Assembly (NCBI RefSeq): GCF_900112525.1
Contig: NZ_FOMD01000001.1
Span: 1,302,001 to 1,366,000, forward strand
DNA from: Klenkia taihuensis
GTDB taxonomy: Bacteria > Actinomycetota > Actinomycetes > Mycobacteriales > Geodermatophilaceae
Direction of reading: 5' to 3'
DNA: 64,000 bases
Shown: positions 1-7,029 of the stretch, in pieces
Position numbering within the stretch: position 1 is the stretch's first letter
How the letters are laid out: every line of letters begins with the position of its first letter
Position numbers and translations under genes: made by a program
Notes under the pieces: generated by a model
The model's database searches: none
What the model was told of the DNA's origin: nothing
What the model saw: only the letters and a program-made list of their open reading frames with translations

Positions 1-1
1 C

Positions 2-1222
2 TTCACCGGCGCCGACCCCGACTACCTGCTGGGCTTCCCCGACCGCTACCCCGACGCCGAGGTGGTGGCGCTGGAGCGCGACTACCGCTCCACCCCCGAG
101 GTCGTCGGGCTGGCCAACCGCCTCATCGGCATGGCGCCGCGCCGGGCCGGCCTGCCCGGGCTGCGGCTGCGCGGCCAGCGGGCCGCCGGGCCCGAGCCGC
201 GGTTCGTCGAGCACCCCGACGAGCCCACCGAGGCCGCCGCGGTCGCCGCCGCCTGCCGGGCGCTGGTCGACGCCGGGGTGCCCGCCGCCGAGATCGCCGT
301 GCTGTTCCGGATCAACGCGCAGTCCCAGGTCTACGAGGCGGCGCTGACCGACGTCGGCGTCCCGTACGTGCTCAAGGGCGGGGAGCGGTTCTTCGAGCGG
401 CCCGAGGTCCGCGAGGCGGTGCTGCTGCTGCGCGGGGCCGCCGCCGGCCGGGACGACGGCACCCCGCTGGTCACCGCCGTCCGCGACGTGCTGGCCTCCG
501 TCGGGTGGGCCGAGCACCGGCCCCCGCCGGGCGGGGCCGCCCGCGACCGGTGGCAGTCCCTGTCGGCACTGGTCGACCTGGCCGTCGACCTGGTCGCCGA
601 GCGGCCCGACCTGACCCTCGCCGGGTTCGTCGGCCACCTGGCCGAGCGCGCCGGCGCCCAGCACGCCCCGACCGTGCAGGGCGTGACCCTGGCCTCGATG
701 CACGCCGCCAAGGGCCTGGAGTGGGACGCGGTCTTCGTCGTCGGGCTGGTCGACGGCGTCGTCCCCATCGCGCAGTCGCTGGCCCGGCCCGACGCCGTGG
801 AGGAGGAGCGGCGGCTGCTGTACGTGGCCGTCACCCGCGCCCGCGAGCAGCTGACCCTGTCCTGGTCGCTGTCCCGCCAGCCCGGCGGCAAGCGACCGCG
901 CTCCCGCAGCCGGTTCCTCGAGGGCCTGGCCCCCGACACCGGCACCCGGGTGCGCAGGCCGTCCGCGCGGCGCGCCGAGGTGGTCCTGGACGGCGCCGCG
1001 GGGGAGCTGTTCGACCGGCTGCGGGCCTGGCGCTCGGCCACCGCTGAGGCCGCGTCCGTGCCGGCCTACGTGGTGCTCAACGACGCCACGCTGCAGGCCA
1101 TCGCCGAGACCCGGCCGGGGTCGCTCTCCGAGCTGTCCGCACTCCCCGGGATCGGCGCCCGGAAGCTGGAGATGTACGGCGCCGACGTGCTCGCGACGGT
1201 CGGCGCCGACTCCTCCGCTTAA
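2..1222 (+). CDS. uvrD2: ATP-dependent DNA helicase UvrD2, 5'-truncated by the window edge
   Basis: C-terminal part of a superfamily 1 UvrD/PcrA-type 3'-5' DNA helicase used in DNA repair. The frame is already open at base 2, upstream of the first in-window ATG. Helicase motif V (TLASMHAAKGLEWDAVFVVG) and motif VI (EEERRLLYVAVTRAREQL) are clear. The last ~75 residues form an HRDC domain (LSALPGIGARKLEMYG), and helicase plus HRDC is the actinobacterial UvrD2 arrangement. The tetracysteine element that mycobacterial UvrD2 carries between motor and HRDC is missing: there is only one Cys in the visible fragment. The TAA stop overlaps the AT-rich box of the whiB7 promoter. The uvrD2-whiB7 adjacency is also found in mycobacteria. 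Confidence 0.93.
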   Translation, partial: FTGADPDYLLGFPDRYPDAEVVALERDYRSTPEVVGLANRLIGMAPRRAGLPGLRLRGQRAAGPEPRFVEHPDEPTEAAAVAAACRALVDAGVPAAEIAVLFRINAQSQVYEAALTDVGVPYVLKGGERFFERPEVREAVLLLRGAAAGRDDGTPLVTAVRDVLASVGWAEHRPPPGGAARDRWQSLSALVDLAVDLVAERPDLTLAGFVGHLAERAGAQHAPTVQGVTLASMHAAKGLEWDAVFVVGLVDGVVPIAQSLARPDAVEEERRLLYVAVTRAREQLTLSWSLSRQPGGKRPRSRSRFLEGLAPDTGTRVRRPSARRAEVVLDGAAGELFDRLRAWRSATAEAASVPAYVVLNDATLQAIAETRPGSLSELSALPGIGARKLEMYGADVLATVGADSSA

Positions 1223-1257
1223 TTGCGTTGACCGCCTCCGACGGGGTCCCCTAACCT
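1219..1257 (+). promoter_or_regulatory. Predicted whiB7 promoter with upstream AT-rich WhiB7 box
   Basis: An AT-only hexamer TTAATT (1219-1224) lies exactly 3 bases upstream of a -35 hexamer TTGACC (1228-1233). An 18-base spacer leads to the -10 hexamer TAACCT (1252-1257). In this GC-rich DNA such an AT run stands out. WhiB7 of mycobacteria autoregulates by binding sigma-A and contacting an AT-rich element just upstream of the -35 through its AT-hook, and this layout matches. The inferred start is near 1264, giving a whiB7 leader of about 430 bases. Confidence 0.72.
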
Positions 1258-1327
1258 CACCTGCACGCACCCACCGCGGGTAGCAGCCCACCGGCTGCAC
1301 CGCTCGGCCCCGGAAGGAGGGGTTCCC

Positions 1328-1552
1328 GTGATCGGCATCGACATCACCACGACCCCGTCCTGCACCGGGGTCGTCGTCGTGCGCGGCACCGGTCTGCCCG
1401 CTGCCCCGTTCGGCGCCACCGGTCTGCCGACCGGCACCGCCGTCCGGCTCCGCGTCGACGGGATGGCCGAGAAGGCCTACGGCGGCCGCACCGCCGTCCA
1501 GCTGAACAGCGACACCCCGGGTGACCTGCCACCGGGAGACCCACCGAGCTAG
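1328..1552 (+). CDS. 74-residue upstream ORF in the whiB7 leader
   Basis: Small frame starting at GTG 1328 behind a strong Shine-Dalgarno (GGAAGGAGG at 1312-1320). Only about seven of its 74 codons end in A or T, so it looks like a genuinely translated protein and not a chance frame. I recognise no domain. ACCGGTCTGCC occurs twice, encoding two TGLP segments. The end is rich in Pro and Asp, and the TAG stop lies at the loop edge of a hairpin. whiB7/wblC leaders in Mycobacterium and Streptomyces contain upstream ORFs that control attenuation; by position this is the equivalent, though it is long for a leader peptide. It could also have a function of its own. Confidence 0.65.
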   Translation: MIGIDITTTPSCTGVVVVRGTGLPAAPFGATGLPTGTAVRLRVDGMAEKAYGGRTAVQLNSDTPGDLPPGDPPS

Positions 1553-1562
1553 GCAGCTCGGT
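1543..1562 (+). promoter_or_regulatory. Leader hairpin 1, containing the uORF stop codon
   Basis: Perfect 8-bp inverted repeat ACCGAGCT / AGCTCGGT with the loop AGGC. The uORF stop TAG (1550-1552) sits at the loop edge, so a ribosome finishing the uORF would mask or melt this stem. GGTCGGT (1560-1566) just after it can also pair with ACCGACC (1630-1636), offering an alternative fold around the terminator hairpin. Confidence 0.6.
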
Positions 1563-1574
1563 CGGTCCCTCTCG

Positions 1575-1610
1575 AGGCCGCGGAACCCGGACAACCGGGA
1601 TCCGCGGCCT
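1575..1610 (+). terminator. Terminator-like hairpin in the whiB7 leader (candidate attenuator)
   Basis: Perfect outer stem AGGCCGCGGA / TCCGCGGCCT with an inner CCCGG / CCGGG pairing and a tiny loop, followed by TCTTCGT. It lies between the uORF and whiB7 on the same strand, where a terminator would block whiB7 unless it is overcome. That is the arrangement of the known whiB7/wblC attenuators. The U tract is short, as is common in GC-rich actinobacteria. Confidence 0.65.
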
Positions 1611-1639
1611 TCTTCGTGCCGTCGATCCCACCGACCTGA

Positions 1640-1666
1640 CCGGTCGGCGGGACCTCCGCCGACCGG
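1640..1666 (+). promoter_or_regulatory. Leader hairpin 3, just upstream of the whiB7 ribosome-binding site
   Basis: Perfect 11-bp stem CCGGTCGGCGG / CCGCCGACCGG with a 5-base loop. It ends about nine bases before the whiB7 Shine-Dalgarno region (CGAGGAGAGAGG, ~1674-1685). CCGACC (1631-1636) can compete for its left arm (GGTCGG, 1642-1647). It could gate translation or take part in an antiterminator fold. Confidence 0.55.
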
Positions 1667-1692
1667 AGCACGACGAGGAGAGAGGTACGACC

Positions 1693-1986
1693 GTGCAGCA
1701 CACGATCGAGCGACCGGTGTCCGTCCCGCGCGCCGAGCTCGAGCGGGCGGAGCGGACGGCGTTGCCCTGCCGGGTGCAGGACCCGGACCTGTGGTTCGCC
1801 GAGGCGCCGGCGCAGCTGGAGCAGGCCAAGGAGTTCTGCGGGTCCTGCCCGCTGCAGGCCTCCTGCCTGGCCGGGGCGCTGGACCGCGGCGAGCCCTGGG
1901 GCGTCTGGGGCGGGCAGATCTTCGACCACGGGGTCGTGATCGCCCGCAAGCGCCCCCGCGGCCGCCCGCGCAAGGTCGCGGCATGA
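1693..1986 (+). CDS. whiB7: WhiB7-type transcriptional regulator
   Basis: WhiB-family iron-sulfur regulator of 97 residues. Four cluster-binding cysteines lie at C26, C49, C52 and C58, followed by the WhiB turn motif GEPWGVWGG (66-74). A C-terminal AT-hook, RGRPRK (89-94), is diagnostic of WhiB7. WhiB7 partners the primary sigma factor and induces intrinsic antibiotic-resistance genes after ribosome-targeting antibiotics and metabolic stress. GTG 1693 follows a GAGGAGAGAGG Shine-Dalgarno. The position downstream of uvrD2 and the long structured leader match mycobacterial whiB7. Expression is probably set by autoactivation at 1219-1257 and by attenuation in the leader. Confidence 0.93.
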   Translation: MQHTIERPVSVPRAELERAERTALPCRVQDPDLWFAEAPAQLEQAKEFCGSCPLQASCLAGALDRGEPWGVWGGQIFDHGVVIARKRPRGRPRKVAA

Positions 1987-2027
1987 CCCACCCACCGACC
2001 ACCACCACACCCCGGGAAGGGGGAGAG

Positions 2028-2210
2028 ATGGACCTCCACCACGAGCGGCTCGCCGGCGACCTGTACCTCGCGCGCGCCCGCCAGGCCGACCTGATGGCCG
2101 ACGCCGACGCCGCGGCCCGCGCCCGCCGGGTGCTGGCCGCCCGGCGCTGGGCCCGGCGCGCCGAGCGCGCCAGCCGTCGCGCCGCCCGCGCCAGCGCCGC
2201 CGTCCGGTGA
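2028..2210 (+). CDS. Small basic protein of unknown function downstream of whiB7
   Basis: Sixty-residue protein with a strong Shine-Dalgarno (GGGAAGGGGGAG) ahead of ATG 2028. The first half is acidic to neutral (DLYLARARQADLMADADAAA). The second half is an Arg/Ala-rich helix with many RR pairs and could bind nucleic acid or ribosomes. It has no cysteines and no membrane segment. It lies 41 bases after the whiB7 stop and is probably cotranscribed. An alternative in-frame ATG at 1983 overlaps the whiB7 stop but has no good ribosome-binding site. I do not recognise the family. Confidence 0.6.
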   Translation: MDLHHERLAGDLYLARARQADLMADADAAARARRVLAARRWARRAERASRRAARASAAVR

Positions 2211-2261
2211 CGGCGGCACCGCAGCCCGGCTGCGCCGGCTGGTCCCCCCGGTCCGGAGGGA

Positions 2262-3584
2262 TCAGTCGGCGAAGCCGGGCAGCCAGCGGGCGATGACCGA
2301 ACGGAAGTCGGCCTCGGCGTCGAGCTGGCAGAGCACCCCGATCGACCCGATGGTCACCCGGTGGATGAGCAGGTACGCCGGCGGCAGGTTCAGCTGCCGG
2401 CCCAGCCGGCTGGCCTCGCTGCGCGGGTCGCCGACGCGGGTGGCCTGCTCCTGCATCCAGGCCCGGGTGAAGTGGAACCGGTCGCTCGCCACCGGCTCCA
2501 GCAGCGGGAGCAGGTAGTCCAGGACCGCCTGGGCGTCGACCTCCACCGACGGCCTGACGAAGCCCTCGGCCCGCAGGTCGGCCAGCACGTCCTCGGCCCG
2601 GCCCTCCAGCGCCCACCGGACCAGCCGGCCGATCGGCTCGGGGTAGCCGTCGGGGAGGCGGGCGACGGCCCCGAAGTCGATGACGCCGAACCGGCCGTCG
2701 GGCAGCAGCCGGAAGTTGCCCGGGTGCGGGTCGGCGTGCAGGAGCCCGGCACGGCGGGGCCCGGAGAAGTGCAGCGTGGACATCAGCAGCCCGGCCCGGT
2801 CGCGCTGCTCCCTGGTGCCCGAGGTGATGATCCTGGAGAGCGGGGTGCCCTCCATCCACTCCGAGACGATGACCTTGGGCGCGCTGGCCACGATCCGGGG
2901 GACGGCGATCTGCTCGTCACCGGCGTAGGCCGCGGCGAAGGCGCGCTGGGAGTCGGCCTCCATCGAGTAGTCGAGCTCCTCGGCTACGCGCGCCTTCAGC
3001 TCGGTGATCAGCGGCTTGACGTCCATGCCCGGGAACAGCACGGCGAACATCCGGGCGAAGCGGGACAGCTGGTTGAGGTCGGCCATCAGGGCCGCGCCGG
3101 CACCCGGGTACTGGATCTTCACCGCGACGTCGCGGCCGTCGCGCCAGGTGGCGCGGTGCACCTGGCCGATGCTGGCCGCGGCCGCGGGGGTGTCGTCGAA
3201 GTCGGCGAACCGGGTGCGCCAGGTGCCGCCGAGCTGCTGGGCCAGCACCGCGTGCACGGTGCGGACCGGCATCGGCGGGGCCTCCTCCTGCAGCTTGACC
3301 AGCGCCTCGCGGTAGGGGGCGGCCATCTCCTCGGGCACCGCGGCCTCGAACACCGACAGCGTCTGGCCCAGCTTCATGGCCCCGCCCTTGAGCTGGCCCA
3401 GCACCGCGAACAGCTGCTCGGCCGTGCGCTGCTGCAGCTCGGCCGACACCTGCTCGGCCGACTGGCCCGACAGCCGCCGGCCCAGCCCGATGGTGGCCCG
3501 CCCGGCCGCGCCCAACGGCAACGAGGCGAGCCGGGCGGTGCGCGACACGCTGCCGCGGGGGATCACCCGTCCGTCGTCCGTCAC
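2262..3584 (-). CDS. AarF/UbiB (ABC1) family atypical kinase
   Basis: 440-residue ABC1-family kinase-like protein. In order it shows the KxGQ-type segment (GGAMKLGQTLS), the Ala-rich nucleotide loop (AAAASIGQVHRA), the lysine in VAVKIQYPG, the ELDYSMEA segment, the catalytic loop HADPHPGNF and the metal motif VIDFGAV. Relatives (UbiB, COQ8, Rv3197) are ATPases or kinases linked to quinone and lipid metabolism. GTG 3584 overlaps the stop of the upstream ThiF-like gene by 4 bases, which fixes the start and implies coupled translation. Mycobacteria keep the same gene beside whiB7. The physiological substrate is not known here. Confidence 0.88.
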   Translation of the reverse strand: MTDDGRVIPRGSVSRTARLASLPLGAAGRATIGLGRRLSGQSAEQVSAELQQRTAEQLFAVLGQLKGGAMKLGQTLSVFEAAVPEEMAAPYREALVKLQEEAPPMPVRTVHAVLAQQLGGTWRTRFADFDDTPAAAASIGQVHRATWRDGRDVAVKIQYPGAGAALMADLNQLSRFARMFAVLFPGMDVKPLITELKARVAEELDYSMEADSQRAFAAAYAGDEQIAVPRIVASAPKVIVSEWMEGTPLSRIITSGTREQRDRAGLLMSTLHFSGPRRAGLLHADPHPGNFRLLPDGRFGVIDFGAVARLPDGYPEPIGRLVRWALEGRAEDVLADLRAEGFVRPSVEVDAQAVLDYLLPLLEPVASDRFHFTRAWMQEQATRVGDPRSEASRLGRQLNLPPAYLLIHRVTIGSIGVLCQLDAEADFRSVIARWLPGFAD

Positions 3585-4699
3585 CCCTCCAGTGTCCCTG
3601 GTCTCGGCCCCGCGCGCCGGGACGGCCCGGCCGGCGCCGGCGGTGGGCGGGTGCCGGGGCGGCAACCGCACGCCGGGTGCGGCGGCCATCCCCGCCGGCG
3701 GGGCAGCAGGTCCGGGGCGCGCAGCTCCAGGGTGGCCTCCAGCGCTGCAGGTGCGGCCGAGCCGTCGAGGTGGGCGAGCACCTGACCGAGCGCGGTGAGC
3801 GCGGTGGCCAGGCACAGCGCGGCCCCGCCGGCGCCGGCCGGGTCGCCCGGGGCGTGCAGCTGACCGGCCAGTGCCGGCCAGCCGGGGTCGGCGTCGGTGC
3901 GGTGCAGCTGGGCGCACCGCAGGCAGGCGGTGCGACCGGGCACGACCAGCGGACCGACCACCCCGACCGGCCCGCGGACGGTGGCCACCAGGTGCGGGCC
4001 CCGTTCGCCGTGCACCGGCACCGGGTCCAGCGCCGACCAGGGCCGGGTGAGCACCAGCAGGTCGGGCGCGGAGCCGGCCGGCAGCGGCCGCAGGTCGACG
4101 CCCGGGGCCGCGCGGCGGACGGCGTCGGCGGCGGCGAGCGTGCGGGGCCGGCCCTCGTCGGCCGCGGACAGCCCCCCGACGACGGCGTCGGCCGCGACGG
4201 CGGCACCCCGGTCGCGCACGTGCACCCGGCCGACGCCGCTGGCGGCCAGCAGCGCGGCCAGCGGCACGCCGACCCGGTTGGCGCCGTCGACCACCACCGC
4301 GGCCACCCGGCGGCGGGCCCACGCCCCGGCCCCGCCCGCGCCGACCGCGGCGGCCACGTCGGCGGCGTCCCGGGCCCGGGCGGCCGGGCTGGGGGAGCTG
4401 GCCACCAGGTCGGCGGTGGACAGGTCGACCAGGCGGCCGCCGGCGCGCAGCCCGGTGAGCAGCTCGCCGACCACGACCGGGTCCAGCGCGTCGGCGACGG
4501 CGCCGGCCAGCACCGCGCGGGTGGTGCGCCCGCCGTCCAGGCCGCGGACCAGGGCGGCCACGGCGTCGGCGGCACCCGGCGGGAGCGGGCCGACCTGCAC
4601 GCCCGGGTCGCCGTCGGTGCCGCCGACCTGCACGGATGCGGGGTCGACCCGCAGCACGGGGGTGCCGGGGAGGAGCAGGGGCCGGTCGCTGTCGGTCAC
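3581..4699 (-). CDS. ThiF/E1-like protein with degenerate nucleotide-binding loop
   Basis: 372-residue protein resembling ThiF/E1-like proteins and TOMM leader-binding partners. A Rossmann-like stretch VVVDGANRVGVPLAALLA replaces the usual GxGxxG loop. A zinc ligand pair CLRC occurs in CLRCAQLHRTDADPGWPAL, and CGC near the C terminus (HPACGC) could complete the site. With an abnormal ATP loop and no nearby precursor peptide or cyclodehydratase, adenylation is doubtful and a scaffold or binding role is more likely. GTG 4699 was chosen over earlier starts because the upstream frame is low-quality. It is translationally coupled to the ABC1 kinase. Confidence 0.65.
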   Translation of the reverse strand: MTDSDRPLLLPGTPVLRVDPASVQVGGTDGDPGVQVGPLPPGAADAVAALVRGLDGGRTTRAVLAGAVADALDPVVVGELLTGLRAGGRLVDLSTADLVASSPSPAARARDAADVAAAVGAGGAGAWARRRVAAVVVDGANRVGVPLAALLAASGVGRVHVRDRGAAVAADAVVGGLSAADEGRPRTLAAADAVRRAAPGVDLRPLPAGSAPDLLVLTRPWSALDPVPVHGERGPHLVATVRGPVGVVGPLVVPGRTACLRCAQLHRTDADPGWPALAGQLHAPGDPAGAGGAALCLATALTALGQVLAHLDGSAAPAALEATLELRAPDLLPRRRGWPPHPACGCRPGTRPPPAPAGPSRRAGPRPGTLEG

Positions 4700-4958
4700 G
4701 GGCGGAGCGTGGCACCGGGGGACGACGTCCTCGGCCCGCGCTCCACACCCTGTGGACAGAGCTGTGGAGCACGTGTTGAGCGTTCGGCGTGGCGCTGTGC
4801 ACGGAGCGGGGACGGAGGGGACCCACCGGTGCCCGCGCCGCCCGTCGAGGGCCCGATCGGGTGTGGACGGCGGCCGGTGTCCACCGACGGTGTGCACCTG
4901 CACCCGACCGGGTGTCGGCGGGCTGGGCGAAGCGGACGGCGGTCGTTACGGTGCGTGC

Positions 4959-5495
4959 GTGCAGTCCACGTCCAGCTCCCGACCGGCCGGCGCCCAGGGC
5001 CCGGTCGAGGTCCGGCGCAGCGCCCGCCGCCGCCGCACGGTGACCGCCTACCGCCAGGACGGCCGGACGGTGGTGCTCATCCCGGCGTCCTTCAGCCGCT
5101 CCGAGGAGCGCACCTGGGTCGACCGCATGGTGGCCAAGCTGGAGACCCGCGAGCGCCGTGGGCGGCGGACGCTGGGCAGCGACGAGGAGCTCATGGTCCG
5201 GGCCCGGACGCTGTCGGAGGCCTACCTGGACGGCGTCCTGCCGGCCAGCGTGCGGTGGGTGGACAACCAGAACCGCCGGTGGGGGTCGTGCACGCCCGCC
5301 GACCGGACGATCCGGCTGTCCAGCCGGCTGCGCACGATGCCCGACTACGTCGTGGACTACGTGCTGGTGCACGAGCTCGCGCACCTGCTGCAGCCCGCCC
5401 ACGACGCGGCCTTCTGGGCGCTGGTGGAACGCTACCCCCGGGCCGAGCGGGCGCTGGGCTACCTCGAGGGCGTCGAGGCGGCCCAGCCGGGCTGA
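4959..5495 (+). CDS. YgjP/DUF45-type M48-like metallopeptidase
   Basis: 178-residue soluble protein with a zinc-peptidase motif HELAH (VLVHELAHLLQPAHDAAFW), in which the second downstream His is the likely third ligand. The conserved RRWGSC block (VDNQNRRWGSCTPADRTIRLSSRL) is typical of YgjP/SprT-like proteins. No signal peptide, so cytoplasmic. GTG 4959 follows a TACGGT -10-like box (4947-4952) by six bases, consistent with a leaderless mRNA. Its stop abuts the stop of the convergent metalloprotease gene. The substrate of this family is not settled. Confidence 0.82.
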   Translation: MQSTSSSRPAGAQGPVEVRRSARRRRTVTAYRQDGRTVVLIPASFSRSEERTWVDRMVAKLETRERRGRRTLGSDEELMVRARTLSEAYLDGVLPASVRWVDNQNRRWGSCTPADRTIRLSSRLRTMPDYVVDYVLVHELAHLLQPAHDAAFWALVERYPRAERALGYLEGVEAAQPG

Positions 5496-6911
5496 TCAGC
5501 CCTCCCGAGGGGCCTCCGGGCCGTCCCCGCCGGCGGCGTCGTCCCCCGGGGTGCCGGTGGTGCCGTCGTCGCCGGGGAGGTCGAGGCCGGCGGTCAGCCG
5601 GTCGAACTCGTCGTCGGAGTCCGACCGGCGGCCCTGCCGGCCGACGAAGTCCAGCGGCTCGTCGAGGTCGTCGGCCGAGGGCAGCAGGTCCGGGTGCGAC
5701 CAGAGGCGGTCGCGGGCCTCGCTGCCGTGCTGGGCGGCCATCGCACCCCACACCGCGGCCGCGTCGCGCAGCCGGCGCGGGCGCAGCTCGAGCCCGACCA
5801 GCGTGGCGAAGGTCTGCTCGGCGGGCCCGCCGGAGGCACGCCGCCGGCGCATGGTCTCGGCCAGCGCACCGTGGCCGGGCAGCCGCTCACCGGCGGCCTC
5901 GGCGACGACGACGTCGACCCAGCCCTCGACGAGGGCCAGCAGGGTCTCCAGCCGGCGCAGCGCCGCCTTCTGCTCGGGGGTCTCGGCCGGCTCGAGCACG
6001 CCGCTGCCCAGCAGCTGCTGCAGCTTGTCGGGGTCCTGCGGGTCGAAGCCGCCCTCCATGCCACCCATCGCGTCCTCGAGGCCGCGCTGGATCGCGTCGG
6101 CGTCGACGTGGATGCCGCGGGCGTAGGCGTGCACCGCATCGGTGAGCTGCTGGCGCAGCCACGGCACGTGGGCGAACAGCCGGTGGTGGGCGGCCTCGCG
6201 GAGGGCGAGGAAGAGCCGGACCTCCTCGGCCGGGCGGTCCAGGCCGGCGCGGAAGGCGTCGACGTTCTGCGGCACCAGGGCCGCGGTGCCCGCCGGGGCC
6301 AGCGGCAGCCCGACGTCGGTGCTGGTGACGACCTCGTCGGCCAGCTTGCCCAGCGCCTGGCCGACCTGGGCGCCGAACATGACGCCGCCCATGCGGCCCA
6401 TGACCCCCGACAGCGGCCCGGCCATCTGGGCCGCCTCGGCCGGCAGGGCCGAGGTCATGGCCGCGACCACCCGCTCGGCCAGCGGGTCGACCAGCGCACC
6501 CCAGGCCGGCAGCGTCTGCTCCAGCCAGTCCACCCGCGACCAGGCGACGGTGCGCTCGATGCCCGAGGGCAGCTCGGTGACCTGGTCCAGCCACAGGTCG
6601 GCCAGCCGGAGCGCCTCGGCGACCTGGCCCTGCTCCGCGGCGGAGGTGGGCTGGTGCCCGGCGGCCAGCTGGCTGATCGCGCCCTGCCGGGCGAGGTCCC
6701 AGTTGACCGGCCCGCCGGACCAGGTCATCAGCTTCTGCAGCTCGGCGAACAGCGGCATCTTGCCCAGCAGGTCCTCCGGCGACCCGCCCCCGGCGCCGCC
6801 GAACAGCGCGCCGAAGCCGAACGGGTCGGCCGGGTCCTGGCCCCCGCCGCCCTCGTCGCGCCGCTGCGGGTCGCGGTCGGCGGGTCCGAAACCGAAGGGG
6901 AGGTCGCTCAT
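5496..6911 (-). CDS. Zinc-dependent metalloprotease family protein (DUF2342)
   Basis: 471-residue actinobacterial protein of the DUF2342 type. An N-terminal Gly/Asp-rich segment (FGFGALFGGAGGG) is followed by a helical core with the family's metal-binding-like motif REAAHHRLFAHVPWLRQQL and the downstream GFDPQDP turn. The acidic, Gly-rich tail is probably disordered. ATG 6911 gives the expected MSDLPFGFG start. In mycobacteria the same gene (Rv3195-like) stands next to the PDZ protease gene, as here, where the two are divergent. Proteolytic activity is inferred from family naming, not shown by the sequence. Confidence 0.82.
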   Translation of the reverse strand: MSDLPFGFGPADRDPQRRDEGGGGQDPADPFGFGALFGGAGGGSPEDLLGKMPLFAELQKLMTWSGGPVNWDLARQGAISQLAAGHQPTSAAEQGQVAEALRLADLWLDQVTELPSGIERTVAWSRVDWLEQTLPAWGALVDPLAERVVAAMTSALPAEAAQMAGPLSGVMGRMGGVMFGAQVGQALGKLADEVVTSTDVGLPLAPAGTAALVPQNVDAFRAGLDRPAEEVRLFLALREAAHHRLFAHVPWLRQQLTDAVHAYARGIHVDADAIQRGLEDAMGGMEGGFDPQDPDKLQQLLGSGVLEPAETPEQKAALRRLETLLALVEGWVDVVVAEAAGERLPGHGALAETMRRRRASGGPAEQTFATLVGLELRPRRLRDAAAVWGAMAAQHGSEARDRLWSHPDLLPSADDLDEPLDFVGRQGRRSDSDDEFDRLTAGLDLPGDDGTTGTPGDDAAGGDGPEAPREG

Positions 6912-7029
6912 GGCACCACGGTAGCCGCGCCGGGCGCCCCGGGAGGGCCGCACAGGAAGCTCTGGGCGAACACCGCACCGGCACCGATGCGCAGGCCCGG
7001 GGCGGGCCCGTCACCTACTGTCGGCCCCC

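Noticed and set aside
1521-2210. 229-codon frame overlapping whiB7 in another phase
   Set aside because: Only its last 60 codons behave like a gene, with a strong ribosome-binding site at ATG 2028; the rest is out of frame with whiB7.
4741-4884. DnaA-box cluster as a replication origin
   Set aside because: Boxes are imperfect, there is no AT-rich unwinding region, and dnaA, dnaN or rpmH are absent.
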